DNA of 64,000 nt. Source: Pseudarthrobacter sp. ATCC 49987 (GTDB lineage Bacteria; Actinomycetota; Actinomycetes; Actinomycetales; Micrococcaceae). Each line of letters begins with the position of its first letter. Position 1 is the stretch's first letter. The translations under genes and the position numbers were made by a program. Below are positions 30,555 through 39,300 of this stretch, piece by piece. Under the pieces are notes generated by a model. The model saw only the letters and a program-made list of their open reading frames with translations. It had not been told where the DNA came from and made no database searches. The stretch spans positions 3,100,001-3,164,000 of the forward strand of contig NZ_JAABNS010000001.1 in NCBI RefSeq assembly GCF_009928425.1. The letters run 5' to 3'.

Positions 30555-32024
30555 TCAGCCGCGCTTGAGGCTCCAGCTTGCGCCGTCCGGTCCGTCCTCG
30601 ACGACGACGCCGGCGGCGGCGAGGGTATCGCGGATGGCGTCCGACGCGGCCCAGTCCTTGCTGGCGCGGGCCTGTGCCCTGGCCGCGAGCTGCGCTTCAA
30701 CAAGGACGCCGAGGGCGGTGTTGCCCTGTTCGTCGACCGCCGGCGCCGCGGCGTCGTTGAGACCAAGGACACGCAGCATGTCGGTCACGCTGGCGAGTGC
30801 CTGCCGGGCAGCGTCGAGCTCCCCGGCGGTGAGCGCAGTGTTGCCGGCCCGGACGGTGTCATGCAGGACGGCGAGGGCCTGCGGGACGTTGAGGTCATCG
30901 TCCATCGCGGCGGCAAAGGCGTCCGGGACGATGCCGTAGCCGGCAAAGCCGTAGCTTGCCGGGGTGCCGCCGTCGGCGCCGGCAAGGGTCCGGACGGCGC
31001 GGCTGATGAAGCCGTCGATCCGCTCCATCGCGGCTGCGGCCTCGTGCAGCGAGGTGGGCTGGTAGTCCAGCACCGATCGGTACTGCGCCTGGCCGAGGTA
31101 GTACCGGACCACCCGCGGCGAGGCCAGTTCCAGCATTTCCGCCGGGCTGACGGTGTTGCCGATAGACTTGGACATCTTCTCGCCGGCGTAGGTGACCATG
31201 CCGTTGTGCATCCAGAAATTGGCGAAACCGTGGCCCGCGGCCTGGGACTGGGCCATCTCGTTTTCGTGGTGCGGGAACCTCAGGTCCAGCCCGCCGCCGT
31301 GGATGTCGAACTCGGCGCCGAGGTACTTGGTGACCATCGCGGAGCATTCCAGGTGCCAGCCCGGCCGGCCGGTGCCCCACGGCGAAGCCCAGCCCGCCGT
31401 CGTCGGCTCCCCCTCCTTGTGGCCCTTCCAGAGCGCGAAGTCGCGGGGGTCCTTCTTCCCACGCGGGTCCGCGTCCGGCGCCCCCTGCATGTCATCGATC
31501 TTCTGCCGGGTCAGTGAGCCGTACCTGGCCCAGGAGCGCACGTCGAAGTACACGTCGCCGGAATCATCGAGGGCGGGGTACGCGTGGCCGCGGTCAATCA
31601 GCTGCTGGATCAGGGCGTGCATTTCCGGGATGTGGCCGGTGGCACGCGGCTCATAGGTGGGGCGGGAGACGCCCAAAGTGTCATAGGCCTTGAGGAATTC
31701 CTGCTCGTAGCGGTAGGCCAGCGCCCACCATTCCTCCTCGCGGACCGTGCCCGGCTCGCCCTCGAAGTCAGGGGCGAACGAATCCGCCGACTTCGCCAGG
31801 ATCTTGTCGTCAATGTCGGTGACGTTGCGGACCGCGGTGACGCGGAATCCGCGGTACTGCAGCCACCGGGTGAGCTGGTCAAAGGCAATGGCGGAGCGGA
31901 TGTGCCCGACGTGCGGCATGCCCTGCACCGTGGCGCCGCAGTAGTAGAGGCTCACTTTGCCCGGAACCAGGGGGACGAAGTCACGGACTTCGGCGGATGC
32001 AGTGTCATAGAAGCGCAGGGTCAC
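30555..32024 (-). CDS. cysS: Cysteinyl-tRNA synthetase
   Basis: A class I aminoacyl-tRNA synthetase (489 aa) that charges tRNA-Cys. The start [16 protein letters not shown] is typical. HVGH is the HIGH motif within [16 protein letters not shown]; zinc/cysteine-site residues include [15 protein letters not shown] and the HHENE segment ([13 protein letters not shown]); KMSKSIGN is the KMSKS loop. The C-terminal DALR-like helical and anticodon regions are complete. The start is GTG 32024, with TAATCT exactly 6 nt upstream and no well-spaced ribosome-binding site, so the mRNA is probably leaderless. It lies 55 bp after a small lipoprotein gene that separates it from ispD-ispF. Confidence 0.96.
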   Translation of the reverse strand: MTLRFYDTASAEVRDFVPLVPGKVSLYYCGATVQGMPHVGHIRSAIAFDQLTRWLQYRGFRVTAVRNVTDIDDKILAKSADSFAPDFEGEPGTVREEEWWALAYRYEQEFLKAYDTLGVSRPTYEPRATGHIPEMHALIQQLIDRGHAYPALDDSGDVYFDVRSWARYGSLTRQKIDDMQGAPDADPRGKKDPRDFALWKGHKEGEPTTAGWASPWGTGRPGWHLECSAMVTKYLGAEFDIHGGGLDLRFPHHENEMAQSQAAGHGFANFWMHNGMVTYAGEKMSKSIGNTVSPAEMLELASPRVVRYYLGQAQYRSVLDYQPTSLHEAAAAMERIDGFISRAVRTLAGADGGTPASYGFAGYGIVPDAFAAAMDDDLNVPQALAVLHDTVRAGNTALTAGELDAARQALASVTDMLRVLGLNDAAAPAVDEQGNTALGVLVEAQLAARAQARASKDWAASDAIRDTLAAAGVVVEDGPDGASWSLKRG

Positions 32025-32079
32025 CGCTCCAGATTAGCCGATGGGGATCCGGCCCCGGCGTGCGGACCACCCCCGCAGC

Positions 32080-32409
32080 TTACTTGCAGTATTCGCCGAT
32101 CCTGTTGTTCTGTTCCGTGAGCTGCTTGGTCTGCTCTGCACTCGTGGCCCCGAGGGAGGTGCCCGCCACCTGCTTCATGATGTCCGCCATCTTCTGGATC
32201 GGGTCGGCCACTTCGGGCGCCACCTTGTCCGCGACCTCCTGGTAGTGCTTGGCGATCTGCTCAGCCTTTTGCTGCTGGTTGCCGGTGGGGACAAAGGTGT
32301 CCTTGTTGAGGAAGGCGCAGCTCTCCGGGATGCTCATCTTCGGCGTCGCGGCGCAGCCGGTCAGCAGCAGTCCTGCCAGAAGAACGACGGCGGGCAGCAG
32401 CTTTTTCAC
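32080..32409 (-). CDS. Small lipoprotein, function unknown
   Basis: A 109-residue protein with a lipoprotein signal (KKLLPAVVLLAGLLLTGC); the lipobox LTGC places the lipidated Cys at residue 19. The mature part is a predicted helical, Gln/Lys-rich segment with two more Cys (ESCAF and the penultimate EYCK), which could form a disulfide outside the membrane. A GTG at 32409 has a GGAG upstream. It sits between ispF and cysS, which usually lie closer together, so it may be a lineage-specific insertion. I do not recognise a family. Confidence 0.75.
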   Translation of the reverse strand: MKKLLPAVVLLAGLLLTGCAATPKMSIPESCAFLNKDTFVPTGNQQQKAEQIAKHYQEVADKVAPEVADPIQKMADIMKQVAGTSLGATSAEQTKQLTEQNNRIGEYCK

Positions 32410-32451
32410 GGGAGGTCTCCAGGTGTTGCGGGAAGGGATCTTCCGTTAAGC

Positions 32452-32988
32452 CTAGGCGACACGTGCCGGAGGCGCCGAGCGGGAGGGGTAGACCAGGGCA
32501 GTCGCCGTGGCTGAAATCCCTTCGCCGCGGCCGGTGAAGCCGAGGCCGTCGCTGGTGGTGGCCGAGACACTGACCGGGGCGCCGGCGGCTTCGCTGAGGA
32601 CGGCTTGGGACTCCTCCCGGCGCGGGCCGAACTTGGGGCGGTTGGCGACGAACTGTATGGCGATGTTCCCGATTTCGAAGCCGGCAGCGCGGGCGATCCG
32701 GGCGGCCTCGGCGAGCAGGGTCACGCCGGAGGCGCCAGCGTATTCGGGCCGGTCGGTGCCGAAGTGCGTGCCGAGGTCCCCGATGCCGCAGGCGGAGAAG
32801 AGGGCGTCGGCGGCAGCGTGGGCGACGGGGTCACCGTCAGAGTGGCCGGACAGTCCGCGTTCCCCTTCCCAGAAGAGTCCGCCGAGCCAGAGCGGCTGGG
32901 GTGCGTCCTCGGGGGCGTAGGCGTGGACGTCGATGCCGATTCCGGTCCGCGGTATGACGGGCAGCGGGGCGTTCTGGCTTCCGGACAT
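32452..32988 (-). CDS. ispF: 2-C-methyl-D-erythritol 2,4-cyclodiphosphate synthase
   Basis: IspF (178 aa), the fifth step of the MEP isoprenoid route, cyclising CDP-ME-2-phosphate and releasing CMP. The metal-binding N-terminal motif [11 protein letters not shown] gives Asp and His; [27 protein letters not shown] is the family signature with the third metal-binding His; [15 protein letters not shown] is the C-terminal substrate loop. It starts 2 bp after the ispD stop, a standard ispDF pair. Ends and length are normal for the family. Confidence 0.95.
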   Translation of the reverse strand: MSGSQNAPLPVIPRTGIGIDVHAYAPEDAPQPLWLGGLFWEGERGLSGHSDGDPVAHAAADALFSACGIGDLGTHFGTDRPEYAGASGVTLLAEAARIARAAGFEIGNIAIQFVANRPKFGPRREESQAVLSEAAGAPVSVSATTSDGLGFTGRGEGISATATALVYPSRSAPPARVA

Positions 32989-32990
32989 GC

Positions 32991-33809
32991 TCAGCCTTCC
33001 ACCCAGCGGGCGCCGAGCGGGCCTTCGAGGAGACCTTCGGCGATGATCAGGTCCAGCGGCGTGGTGATTTTCAGCGATTGGCTGGCGCCGCGCACCGCGT
33101 AGACCGGAACGCTGAGGAGTTCCACCAGCATGGCGTCGTCGGTGACGGCGGCTGCCTGGCCGGCGTCGAAGGAGGCCGCCGCGTCGTGGGCGCGCCGGAG
33201 GGTGGCAAGCTCGAACCCCTGGGGGGTCTGCACAGCCCGGAGGGTTTCCCGGGCTGCGGTTCCGGTGACGAGCTCCGGGGCGATTGCTGCGCCACCGCCG
33301 GTGGCCGGCTCCGCCGTCTTGACCGTGTCCACCACGGGCATGACCGGGATGACGGCCAGTGCGCCGGCCGCAAGTGCCTGGGACACCCGGTGGAAGACCG
33401 CCTCCGGCGTCAGGGCGCGTGCGGCGTCGTGGACCAGGACTGCTTCTGTGGCTGGCAGGAGCGCTGCCAGCGCGGCGCGGACGGACTCGGCGCGCGTGGC
33501 GCCGCCGTCGACGATCGTCACGACCGGGAGCTGCCCGCCGTCGCCCGCGTGGCCGGCGCGCCGCCGCTCCGCTTTGAGGTCCTGGGCGAAGGCCTCACAG
33601 AGGGCGTGGAGTTCCGGATCGCCGGGCGGGATGGCGACGCAGATCTGCCGCGCGATACCCGCGGCGGCGACGCCCCGCAGGGCGTGGGTGAGGATGCTGT
33701 CCCCGCCCAGGGGTACCTTGGCTTTCGGCATGCCGTAGCCCAGGCGCTGGCCTGAGCCGGCAGCCACGACGATGACCGCGGTGACGGGGGTTCTTGGTGC
33801 AGAGTCCAT
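32991..33809 (-). CDS. ispD: 2-C-methyl-D-erythritol 4-phosphate cytidylyltransferase
   Basis: IspD (272 aa) transfers CMP from CTP to methylerythritol phosphate. The nucleotide-binding start [23 protein letters not shown] has the G-x-G-x-R-x-G and Lys pattern; [14 protein letters not shown] is the signature around residue 130; [19 protein letters not shown] and TDDAMLVE follow. I chose ATG 33809 ([12 protein letters not shown]) over GTG 33815 because TAGTCT lies 7 nt before it, fitting a leaderless transcript. It heads an ispD-ispF unit downstream of carD, an order found in many actinobacteria. Confidence 0.94.
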   Translation of the reverse strand: MDSAPRTPVTAVIVVAAGSGQRLGYGMPKAKVPLGGDSILTHALRGVAAAGIARQICVAIPPGDPELHALCEAFAQDLKAERRRAGHAGDGGQLPVVTIVDGGATRAESVRAALAALLPATEAVLVHDAARALTPEAVFHRVSQALAAGALAVIPVMPVVDTVKTAEPATGGGAAIAPELVTGTAARETLRAVQTPQGFELATLRRAHDAAASFDAGQAAAVTDDAMLVELLSVPVYAVRGASQSLKITTPLDLIIAEGLLEGPLGARWVEG

Positions 33810-33836
33810 GCGCACAAGACTACGTCCCGCACCACC

Positions 33837-33899
33837 CGTCGAGGTGACAGTTAACGCCCATGTTCTCGACCAGCATGGGCGTTAAGTGTCACCTCGACG
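33837..33899. repeat. Long near-perfect palindrome between carD and ispD
   Basis: A 26-bp arm (33837-33862) and its reverse complement (33874-33899) differ at one position and flank an 11-base loop, TTCTCGACCAG. The core of each arm is TTAACGCCCATG preceded by CGTCGAGGTGACA. There is no T tract. A dispersed repeat or attenuator upstream of ispD is possible. Confidence 0.85.
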
Positions 33900-33959
33900 A
33901 GGGGTGTCGAGTGGCAGAGCCACGTGGCCGGAGCCGCCCCGGGCGCGGCTGAAGAAGGG

Positions 33960-33998
33960 CAAAAAGAAACCCGGCAGCCGTTACGCTACCGGGGTTCG
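33960..33998 (-). terminator. Terminator of carD
   Basis: On minus, GAACCCCGGTAGC pairs with GCTGCCGGGTTTC (one bulge, one G-U) and is followed by TCTTTTTG. It lies 21 bp after the carD stop codon. Confidence 0.75.
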
Positions 33999-34019
33999 AT
34001 TCTTGGCTGTTCGACTTGC

Positions 34020-34502
34020 TTAGGAAGCCAGGACCTCGTCGAGAACGCTTGCAGCCTTCTCTTCGTCGGTCTTTTCGGCTAGCGCCAGTTCTGAAATCAG
34101 AATCTGGCGTGCCTTGGCCAGCATGCGCTTCTCCCCTGCGGAGAGACCCCGATCGTGATCGCGGCGCCACAGGTCACGGACGACCTCTGCCACCTTGATG
34201 ACGTCACCGGACGCAAGCTTCTCCAGGTTTGCCTTGTATCGACGTGACCAGTTGGTGGGTTCTTCAGTGAACTCGGCCCGCAGCACTTCAAACACGTGCT
34301 CCAGACCTTCTTTGCCCACTACGTCCCGGACCCCAACTAGGTCTACGTTTTCTGCTGGAACTTCAATGGTCAGATCACCCTGAGCCACCTTGAGCTTGAG
34401 ATACATCTTCTCTTCGCCCTTGACAGTGCGCATCTTGATTTCTTCAATTTTGGCTGCACCGTGGTGAGGGTAAACTACTGTCTCGCCGACCTCAAAAACC
34501 AT
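34020..34502 (-). CDS. carD: CarD-family RNA polymerase-binding regulator
   Basis: CarD (160 aa) binds the RNA polymerase beta subunit and stabilises open complexes at rRNA and other promoters. The N-terminal RNAP-interaction domain starts [20 protein letters not shown]; the C-terminal helical DNA-binding domain includes [20 protein letters not shown] and [21 protein letters not shown], with the family's conserved RGLS-GEKRML stretch. I chose ATG 34502 because AAAGGGGAA is a good ribosome-binding site upstream; the longer frame adds non-family residues. It precedes ispD-ispF but has its own terminator. It diverges from a lipoprotein gene. Confidence 0.94.
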   Translation of the reverse strand: MVFEVGETVVYPHHGAAKIEEIKMRTVKGEEKMYLKLKVAQGDLTIEVPAENVDLVGVRDVVGKEGLEHVFEVLRAEFTEEPTNWSRRYKANLEKLASGDVIKVAEVVRDLWRRDHDRGLSAGEKRMLAKARQILISELALAEKTDEEKAASVLDEVLAS

Positions 34503-34544
34503 GTGGACATTCCCCTTTCCCGCAGACCAGTTTATCACGTTTAA

Positions 34545-34573
34545 GGCATACAACTGCCATGGAACGCACCCAA
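34545..34573 (-). promoter_or_regulatory. Candidate carD promoter
   Basis: On minus, TTGGGT (34573-34568), 17 bp, TATGCC (34550-34545); start near 34538 leaves a leader of about 36 nt containing the carD ribosome-binding site. The remaining 34574-34739 gap shows no gene. Confidence 0.4.
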
Positions 34574-34739
34574 GAACCGCATGAATACGGGGAAAATGGC
34601 CTTAAACGGACCCCGTAGACCCCTTGACGAAAGCGGATATTAGTGCATGGCCACGTCTTTGCCAAGGGTGTGCGGCATCCGCCGTGAGCAGACGGCCGGA
34701 CACGGAGTTGGCGGCATTGTGTAGCGCCCGAATCAATGT

Positions 34740-34767
34740 TTGGTGCGGATTGCCGATAGGCTATGGC
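34740..34767 (+). promoter_or_regulatory. Candidate promoter of the lipoprotein gene
   Basis: TTGGTG (34740-34745), 16 bp, TATGGC (34762-34767), giving a leader of about 30 nt with AAGGAG at 34790-34795. Confidence 0.4.
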
Positions 34768-34803
34768 TGAATAATGTTCCAAGACTCTCAAGGAGTGCGT
34801 GAC

Positions 34804-35361
34804 GTGGGTTTCTCTGCGATGAACCGGGGCCAGCGCGGCAAGCTGGCAATGGCAACGGCTGCTCTGGGCATCGGCCTGCTGTCCGTAACTGGCTGTGGCT
34901 ACATCAACCCGCAGTCGACCAACGCACATTACGCTGCGTCGGATGGAACCCAGGCCAACGTTGGCCCGTTGCAGCTGCGGAACATGATGATCATTTCCGC
35001 CGGTGAGGACAAGCCCGGCCGAGTGATCGGCGCTGTCTACAACTCGTCCTCGGAGGACGTGAAGCTGACCATCCTTGGTGCCGGCGGTTCCCAGACCCAG
35101 GTCCCGGTCAAGCGGAACTCCTACACGCTGCTCAACGAGTCCACGGACGAGGCAATCCTGAGCACCACCGGCGGCGTCCCGGGCTCCCTCGTCGAGGTCA
35201 GCATCCGCGAGGACGGCACCAACCAGAGCACCAAGTTCAAGGTCCCCGTGCTGGACGGAACAATCCCCGACTACAAGCAGTACCTGCCGGCAGGAAGCGA
35301 GCCGACCGGATCGGCCACGCCGACGTCGACACCGTCGCCGACGAGCAGCGCGAACCACTAG
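34804..35361 (+). CDS. Conserved lipoprotein with Thr/Ser/Pro tail, function unknown
   Basis: A 185-residue exported lipoprotein. The start is GTG 34804, 8 nt after AAGGAG (34790-34795); an in-frame ATG at 34774 lies before that site and is less likely. The signal is NRGQRGKLAMATAALGIGLLSVTGC with lipobox VTGC. The mature part (GYINPQSTNAHYAASDGTQANVG and on) looks like a compact beta domain of about 120 residues with PLQLRNMMIISAGEDKPGRVIG, and it ends in a flexible SATPTSTPSPTSS tail. It resembles actinobacterial lipoproteins encoded beside carD or regX3, which may have a copper-chaperone-like or unknown beta-sandwich fold; I cannot assign function. Confidence 0.82.
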   Translation: MGFSAMNRGQRGKLAMATAALGIGLLSVTGCGYINPQSTNAHYAASDGTQANVGPLQLRNMMIISAGEDKPGRVIGAVYNSSSEDVKLTILGAGGSQTQVPVKRNSYTLLNESTDEAILSTTGGVPGSLVEVSIREDGTNQSTKFKVPVLDGTIPDYKQYLPAGSEPTGSATPTSTPSPTSSANH

Positions 35362-35366
35362 CTTCC

Positions 35367-35410
35367 AGACAGAAGGAGGGGCGCCCGGCCCGGTGCCCCT
35401 CCTTCTGTCT
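35367..35410. terminator. Strong convergent terminator
   Basis: A perfect 16-bp stem, AGACAGAAGGAGGGGC with GCCCCTCCTTCTGTCT, and a 12-nt loop, between the lipoprotein gene and the converging regX3. Confidence 0.8.
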
Positions 35411-35423
35411 GTGCTGCCTGTGC

Positions 35424-35469
35424 GGGCCGCCCCTCCGGGCCGCCCGCCGTCGGGCCGCCCGCCGGAGGG
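35424..35469. repeat. GC-rich repeat and hairpin after regX3
   Basis: GGGCCGCCC occurs three times (35424, 35437, 35452); CCCTCCGG (35431-35438) also pairs with CCGGAGGG (35462-35469). Probably a second hairpin that helps end the regX3 transcript. Confidence 0.5.
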
Positions 35470-35486
35470 CTGATGATCCTCCGGGC

Positions 35487-36167
35487 TTAGGGTTCGAACT
35501 TGTAGCCGAGGCCGCGGACCGTGATCAGGTGCCGCGGGGCCGAGGGATCGGGCTCGATCTTGCTGCGGAGCCGTTTGACGTGGACATCCAGGGTTTTCGT
35601 GTCCCCCACGTAGTCCGATCCCCAGACCCGGTCGATCAGCTGCCCGCGGGTCAGGACCCTGCCCGAGTTCCGCAGCAGCATTTCCAGCAACTCGAATTCC
35701 TTCAGCGGCAGGGACACCTGTTCGCTGCTGACCGTGACCACATGCCGCTCAATATCCATTCGGACCGGTCCCGCTTGCACGGTGCTGGCCACCAGTTCCT
35801 CGGGTTCGCCCTGCCGGCGCAGCACGGCCCGGACGCGGGCCACCAGCTCCCGGGACGAGTAGGGCTTGGTGACGTAGTCGTCGGCGCCGAGCTCCAGCCC
35901 CACGACCTTGTCGATCTCCGCGTCCTTCGCCGTCAGCATGATGACCGGGACGGATGAGCGCTGCCTCAGCTGCCGGCAGACCTCGGTGCCCGACTGTCCG
36001 GGCAGCTGCAGGTCAAGCAACACCAAGTCAGCGCCGTTACGGTCGAATTCGGTGATGGCGTCCAGCCCGTTGTCCACCACCTCGACCTCGAACCCTTCCT
36101 TGCCCAAGAGATAGGACAGCGGGTCGCTGAACGACTCTTCGTCCTCGACAATCAGAATCCTGCTCAA
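35487..36167 (-). CDS. regX3: Two-component response regulator RegX3 (PhoP-like)
   Basis: An OmpR/PhoB-class regulator (226 aa) that activates phosphate-starvation genes. The receiver domain starts SRILIVEDEESFSDPL with acidic-pocket residues, the phosphoacceptor Asp in LVLLDLQLPG near residue 52, Thr in IMLTAKD and Lys in DDYVTKPYSSRELVARV. The C-terminal winged helix carries LPLKEFELLEMLLRNSGRVLTRGQL and DVHVKRLRSKIEPD, the recognition-helix region. It overlaps senX3 by 4 bp, so the kinase is translated first. A PHO-box-like array lies before senX3, suggesting autoregulation. Confidence 0.94.
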   Translation of the reverse strand: MSRILIVEDEESFSDPLSYLLGKEGFEVEVVDNGLDAITEFDRNGADLVLLDLQLPGQSGTEVCRQLRQRSSVPVIMLTAKDAEIDKVVGLELGADDYVTKPYSSRELVARVRAVLRRQGEPEELVASTVQAGPVRMDIERHVVTVSSEQVSLPLKEFELLEMLLRNSGRVLTRGQLIDRVWGSDYVGDTKTLDVHVKRLRSKIEPDPSAPRHLITVRGLGYKFEP

Positions 36168-37429
36168 GCGGTAGCTCCTTGCTCATGGGCGCCGGCGGCG
36201 CCCCGTCGTGTTGGTTTGGGGTGCTGGGACGGCCCAGGGGCCGTGGGCTGGTCGGCCGCCCGGGGCGCGGGTTCGCGCACTTCGGAAACGCCGTCGACGT
36301 CCTGCCCTTCAAACTCCGGAAGCCGGATGGTGAATGTGGAACCCCGCCCGGGCTGGGACCAGAGGGTCACCTCGCCGCCATGGTTGGCGACAACGTGCTT
36401 GACGATGCTCAGGCCAAGGCCGGTGCCGCCCGTGTGGCGTGAGCGTGCGGCGTCCACGCGGTAGAAGCGTTCGAAGACACGTTCCTGGTCCTCGGGACTG
36501 AGCCCCTCGCCCTGGTCCGTGACCGACACGGCCACGAGGCCGTCCTTGGCCCGGACGCCGACGCCGACCCGGGTGTTTTCCGGCGAGTACCGGATGGCGT
36601 TATCGATCAGGTTCCGCAGCGCGGTCACCAACTGGTCCTGGTCGCCGTAGACCAAAGCGTCCGAGTGCCCGCCCACCACGAGCTCGATGTTCTTGCTTTC
36701 CGCTGGCAGCTGGGAGCGGTCCACCGCTTCCGCGACGACGGTATTGATGTCCACCGCACGGCCCTGCTTGGCGACGTTGGACCCCTGCAGCCGGGAGAGT
36801 TCGATGATGTCCTGCACCAGGGCGGCCAGCCGGGCGGATTCCTTGTGGGTGCGCCTGGCGAAGCGGCGAACGGCCTCCGGGTCATCCGCGGAGGACTCGA
36901 GCGCCTCCGCCAGCAGCGAGATGGCGCCGACCGGCGTCTTCAGTTCATGGGAGACGTTCGCGACGAAGTCGTTCCGGACTTCCTCGGTGCGGGTGACCTC
37001 GGTCCGGTCGTCGGCCAGCAGGAGGATGTATTCCTCCGCGATCACGGCCGCCCGCACCTGGACCACCATGGTGCCCTGGCCCAGCGGGCCGCGCGGCAGT
37101 TCGAGGATCCTTTCCAGGATGACGCCGTCGCGGCGCACTTTCGCGGTCATCTCCAGCAGCTGTTCATGGACCAGCGTATGGCCACGCACCAGGCCGTAGG
37201 CATACGCGGCGGGGCTGGCCCGGACGACGCCGTCAATCGCGTCGACCACCACAAAAGCCCTGCCGACGGCGGCCAGCACCTCGGCGGCGCCCTCGGGAAG
37301 GGAGGGCTCCTCGAACTCAGCGTCCACCAGTTTTCGCTGCTGCTCGCTGACCCGGAAGGCGAGCACGCCGAAGACGCCAAGCGACAGGCCGATCAGGCCG
37401 GCGATCACACCGATAAGCATTGGGTCCAC
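36164..37429 (-). CDS. senX3: Sensor histidine kinase SenX3 (PhoR-like)
   Basis: A 421-residue membrane kinase partner of RegX3. A single N-terminal membrane segment (MLIGVIAGLIGLSLGVFGVLAF) is followed by a PAS-like domain (AVGRAFVVVDAIDGVVRASPAAY to LLADDRTEVTRTEEV), the dimerisation box FVANVSHELKTPVGAISLLAEAL with the phospho-His near 161, the N box LRNLIDNAIRYSPE, and the ATP-binding GTGLGLSIVKHVVANHGG. The tail is Pro/Ala-rich. There is no large extracellular sensor, which fits the model in which PhoU and the Pst transporter control this kinase. It diverges from phoU. Confidence 0.94.
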   Translation of the reverse strand: MDPMLIGVIAGLIGLSLGVFGVLAFRVSEQQRKLVDAEFEEPSLPEGAAEVLAAVGRAFVVVDAIDGVVRASPAAYAYGLVRGHTLVHEQLLEMTAKVRRDGVILERILELPRGPLGQGTMVVQVRAAVIAEEYILLLADDRTEVTRTEEVRNDFVANVSHELKTPVGAISLLAEALESSADDPEAVRRFARRTHKESARLAALVQDIIELSRLQGSNVAKQGRAVDINTVVAEAVDRSQLPAESKNIELVVGGHSDALVYGDQDQLVTALRNLIDNAIRYSPENTRVGVGVRAKDGLVAVSVTDQGEGLSPEDQERVFERFYRVDAARSRHTGGTGLGLSIVKHVVANHGGEVTLWSQPGRGSTFTIRLPEFEGQDVDGVSEVREPAPRAADQPTAPGPSQHPKPTRRGAAGAHEQGATA

Positions 37430-37489
37430 GGCTCCAGCTTATGCTGTGCCCCGCGTCGGAAACTGTAATCTCCCGCCATTCCCGCTCCG

Positions 37490-37533
37490 GTTCAGCTAAC
37501 GTTCACCTATTGGGGCGTAACAGTTCACCGGAC
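37490..37533. promoter_or_regulatory. PHO-box-like array of 11-nt direct repeats
   Basis: GTTCA[GC]C recurs in phase with an 11-bp period: GTTCAGCTAAC (37490), GTTCACCTATT (37501), a degenerate unit (37512) and GTTCACCGGAC (37523). This is the architecture of actinobacterial PhoP/RegX3 binding sites. A further inverted copy, AGGTGAACC, is at 37564-37572. The array lies between divergent senX3-regX3 and phoU and could control both. Confidence 0.65.
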
Positions 37534-37627
37534 GCTGGAAGACTGGACAGTTGAAGCGCCGACAGGTGAACCGAAATGGGCCCGCCGCCGCGGTGGCCGG
37601 CAATATTTCCAAGGAAAGGACGCACAC

Positions 37628-38290
37628 GTGCGCAAGGTTTTTCAGGAAGAGCTCGCCCAAGTGGGGGAACAGCTCGTCGAAATCTCAAAGCTGGTCAGCG
37701 AGGCCATCGAGAAAGCCACGACTGCCTTCGAGGGCGCCGACATCGACCTGGCCGAGGACGTCATCGCGGCCGATGCACGGATCGACTTCCTGCAGAACAG
37801 CCTCGACGAGCGCGCCATCGACATCCTTGCCCTGCAGGGACCCGTGGCCAGTGATCTGCGGATGATCGTGGGCTCCCTCCGGATGAGCGCCTCCCTCGAA
37901 CGGATGGGCGACCTCGCCCGCCACCTCGCGCAACTTGCCCGGCTCCGCTACCCCGCCACAGTGGTTCCCGCCCAGCTGCACGAGACGTTCAAGAGCTTCG
38001 CCGAGCACGACCTGCTGATCGCCAGGAAGCTCACGGTCCTCCTGGAAACCCGCGATCTCGAAGTTGCCCGGGACATCCTGAAGGCCAACTCCGCCGTGAA
38101 TGATCTGCACCTGAGCGTCTTCAAGGCGATCGCCCGCAGCGACTGGCAGGAGTCCCCCGCGACGACCGTCGACGTCGCCCTCGCCAGCCGCTACTTCGAG
38201 CGCTTCGCGGACCACGGCGTTTCCGTGGCTCAGAAGGTCACCTATCTGGTCACCGGCGCCTGGCAGCCGAACGGCATCGAACACAGCTGA
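37628..38290 (+). CDS. phoU: Phosphate signalling protein PhoU
   Basis: A 220-residue PhoU, made of two three-helix PhoU repeats, that connects the Pst phosphate transporter to the SenX3-type kinase and keeps the regulon off when phosphate is plentiful. The start VRKVFQEELAQVGEQLVEISKL and the metal-binding motif ERMGDLARHLAQLAR of repeat 1, with the matching SRYFERFADHGVSVAQKV in repeat 2, are diagnostic. The GTG at 37628 follows an AAGGA ribosome-binding site at 37613-37618. It is adjacent and divergent to senX3-regX3, as in mycobacteria and Streptomyces. Confidence 0.95.
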   Translation: MRKVFQEELAQVGEQLVEISKLVSEAIEKATTAFEGADIDLAEDVIAADARIDFLQNSLDERAIDILALQGPVASDLRMIVGSLRMSASLERMGDLARHLAQLARLRYPATVVPAQLHETFKSFAEHDLLIARKLTVLLETRDLEVARDILKANSAVNDLHLSVFKAIARSDWQESPATTVDVALASRYFERFADHGVSVAQKVTYLVTGAWQPNGIEHS

Positions 38291-38320
38291 TACCCCTGCC
38301 GCCTGGACGGCTGGGGGTAC

Positions 38321-38362
38321 GACGACGGCCGGTCACCTTGGGGGTGACCGGCCGCCGTCGTC
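38321..38362. terminator. Bidirectional terminator between phoU and gpm
   Basis: GACGACGGCCGGTCACC and GGTGACCGGCCGCCGTCGTC pair over 17 bp with a 3-nt bulge and a short loop, between converging genes. Confidence 0.7.
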
Positions 38363-38387
38363 GTATTCGTTGTCGGCTGCGCGGGCG

Positions 38388-39134
38388 CTACTTCTTGCCC
38401 TGGTTCGCGACTGCCTTGATGGCTTCGGCAGCGGCCTCGGGATCGAGGTAGGTGCCGCCCGGGTTCAGCGGCTTGAAGTTCTCGTCCAGTTCGTAGACCA
38501 GCGGGATGCCCGTGGGGATGTTCAGACCGGCGATGGCTTCGTCGCTGATGCCGTCAAGGTGCTTGACGAGGGCGCGCAGGGAGTTGCCGTGGGCCGTGAC
38601 CAGGACCGTCTTGCCGGCCTTGAGGTCTTCCTTGATGTCCGATTCCCAGTAAGGCAACAGGCGCACCAGGACGTCTTTGAGGCATTCGGTGCGGGGCAGG
38701 GCGTCGCCTAGGTCCGCGTAGCGCGGATCATGTGCCTGGGAGAACTTGGAATCGTCGGCCAGGGGCGGCGGCGGGGTGTCGTAGGACCGGCGCCAGGTCA
38801 TGAACTGCTCTTCACCGTATTCGGCGAGGGTCTGGGCCTTGTCCTTGCCCTGCAGGGCGCCGTAGTGGCGCTCGTTGAGGCGCCAGTCCCGCTTGACAGG
38901 GATCCAGCCGCGGTCGGCCTTGTCGAGGGTGATGTTGGCAGTGTTGATGGCCCGCTTCAGCAGGGAGGTGTACAGGACGTCCGGGAGGATGTTGTTCTCC
39001 ACGAGAAGCTCGCCGCCGCGAATGGCCTCGGCCCGGCCCTGGTCGTTGAGGTCAACGTCCACCCAGCCGGTGAACAGGTTCTTGGCGTTCCATTCGCTGT
39101 GGCCGTGGCGCAGCAGAATCAGCTTATAAGTCAT
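38388..39134 (-). CDS. gpmA: 2,3-bisphosphoglycerate-dependent phosphoglycerate mutase
   Basis: A 248-residue glycolytic/gluconeogenic enzyme that interconverts 3- and 2-phosphoglycerate. The phospho-His motif [20 protein letters not shown] is near residue 10; [14 protein letters not shown] and the second catalytic His region [17 protein letters not shown] are typical of the dPGM class. I chose ATG 39134 ([11 protein letters not shown]), which has an AGGA ribosome-binding site; an in-frame ATG three codons earlier (39143) would also be possible, and the longer open frame upstream is not family-like. It is a standalone gene converging on phoU. Confidence 0.95.
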   Translation of the reverse strand: MTYKLILLRHGHSEWNAKNLFTGWVDVDLNDQGRAEAIRGGELLVENNILPDVLYTSLLKRAINTANITLDKADRGWIPVKRDWRLNERHYGALQGKDKAQTLAEYGEEQFMTWRRSYDTPPPPLADDSKFSQAHDPRYADLGDALPRTECLKDVLVRLLPYWESDIKEDLKAGKTVLVTAHGNSLRALVKHLDGISDEAIAGLNIPTGIPLVYELDENFKPLNPGGTYLDPEAAAEAIKAVANQGKK

Positions 39135-39300
39135 GGTTTTCATCCTAGCCGAGCGGTCCCGGACGGCGCCGAGCGTTACATCACACAGCCTGCACCGCAA
39201 CGCGGGGTCACGTCGCGCCCATCCCGCGGCAGGCGGTTTCCAGTAGTCGTTGCATCGCAGGGGCCGGAGCTGACCCCGCGTTGGAGGATAGGGTTGGCGT

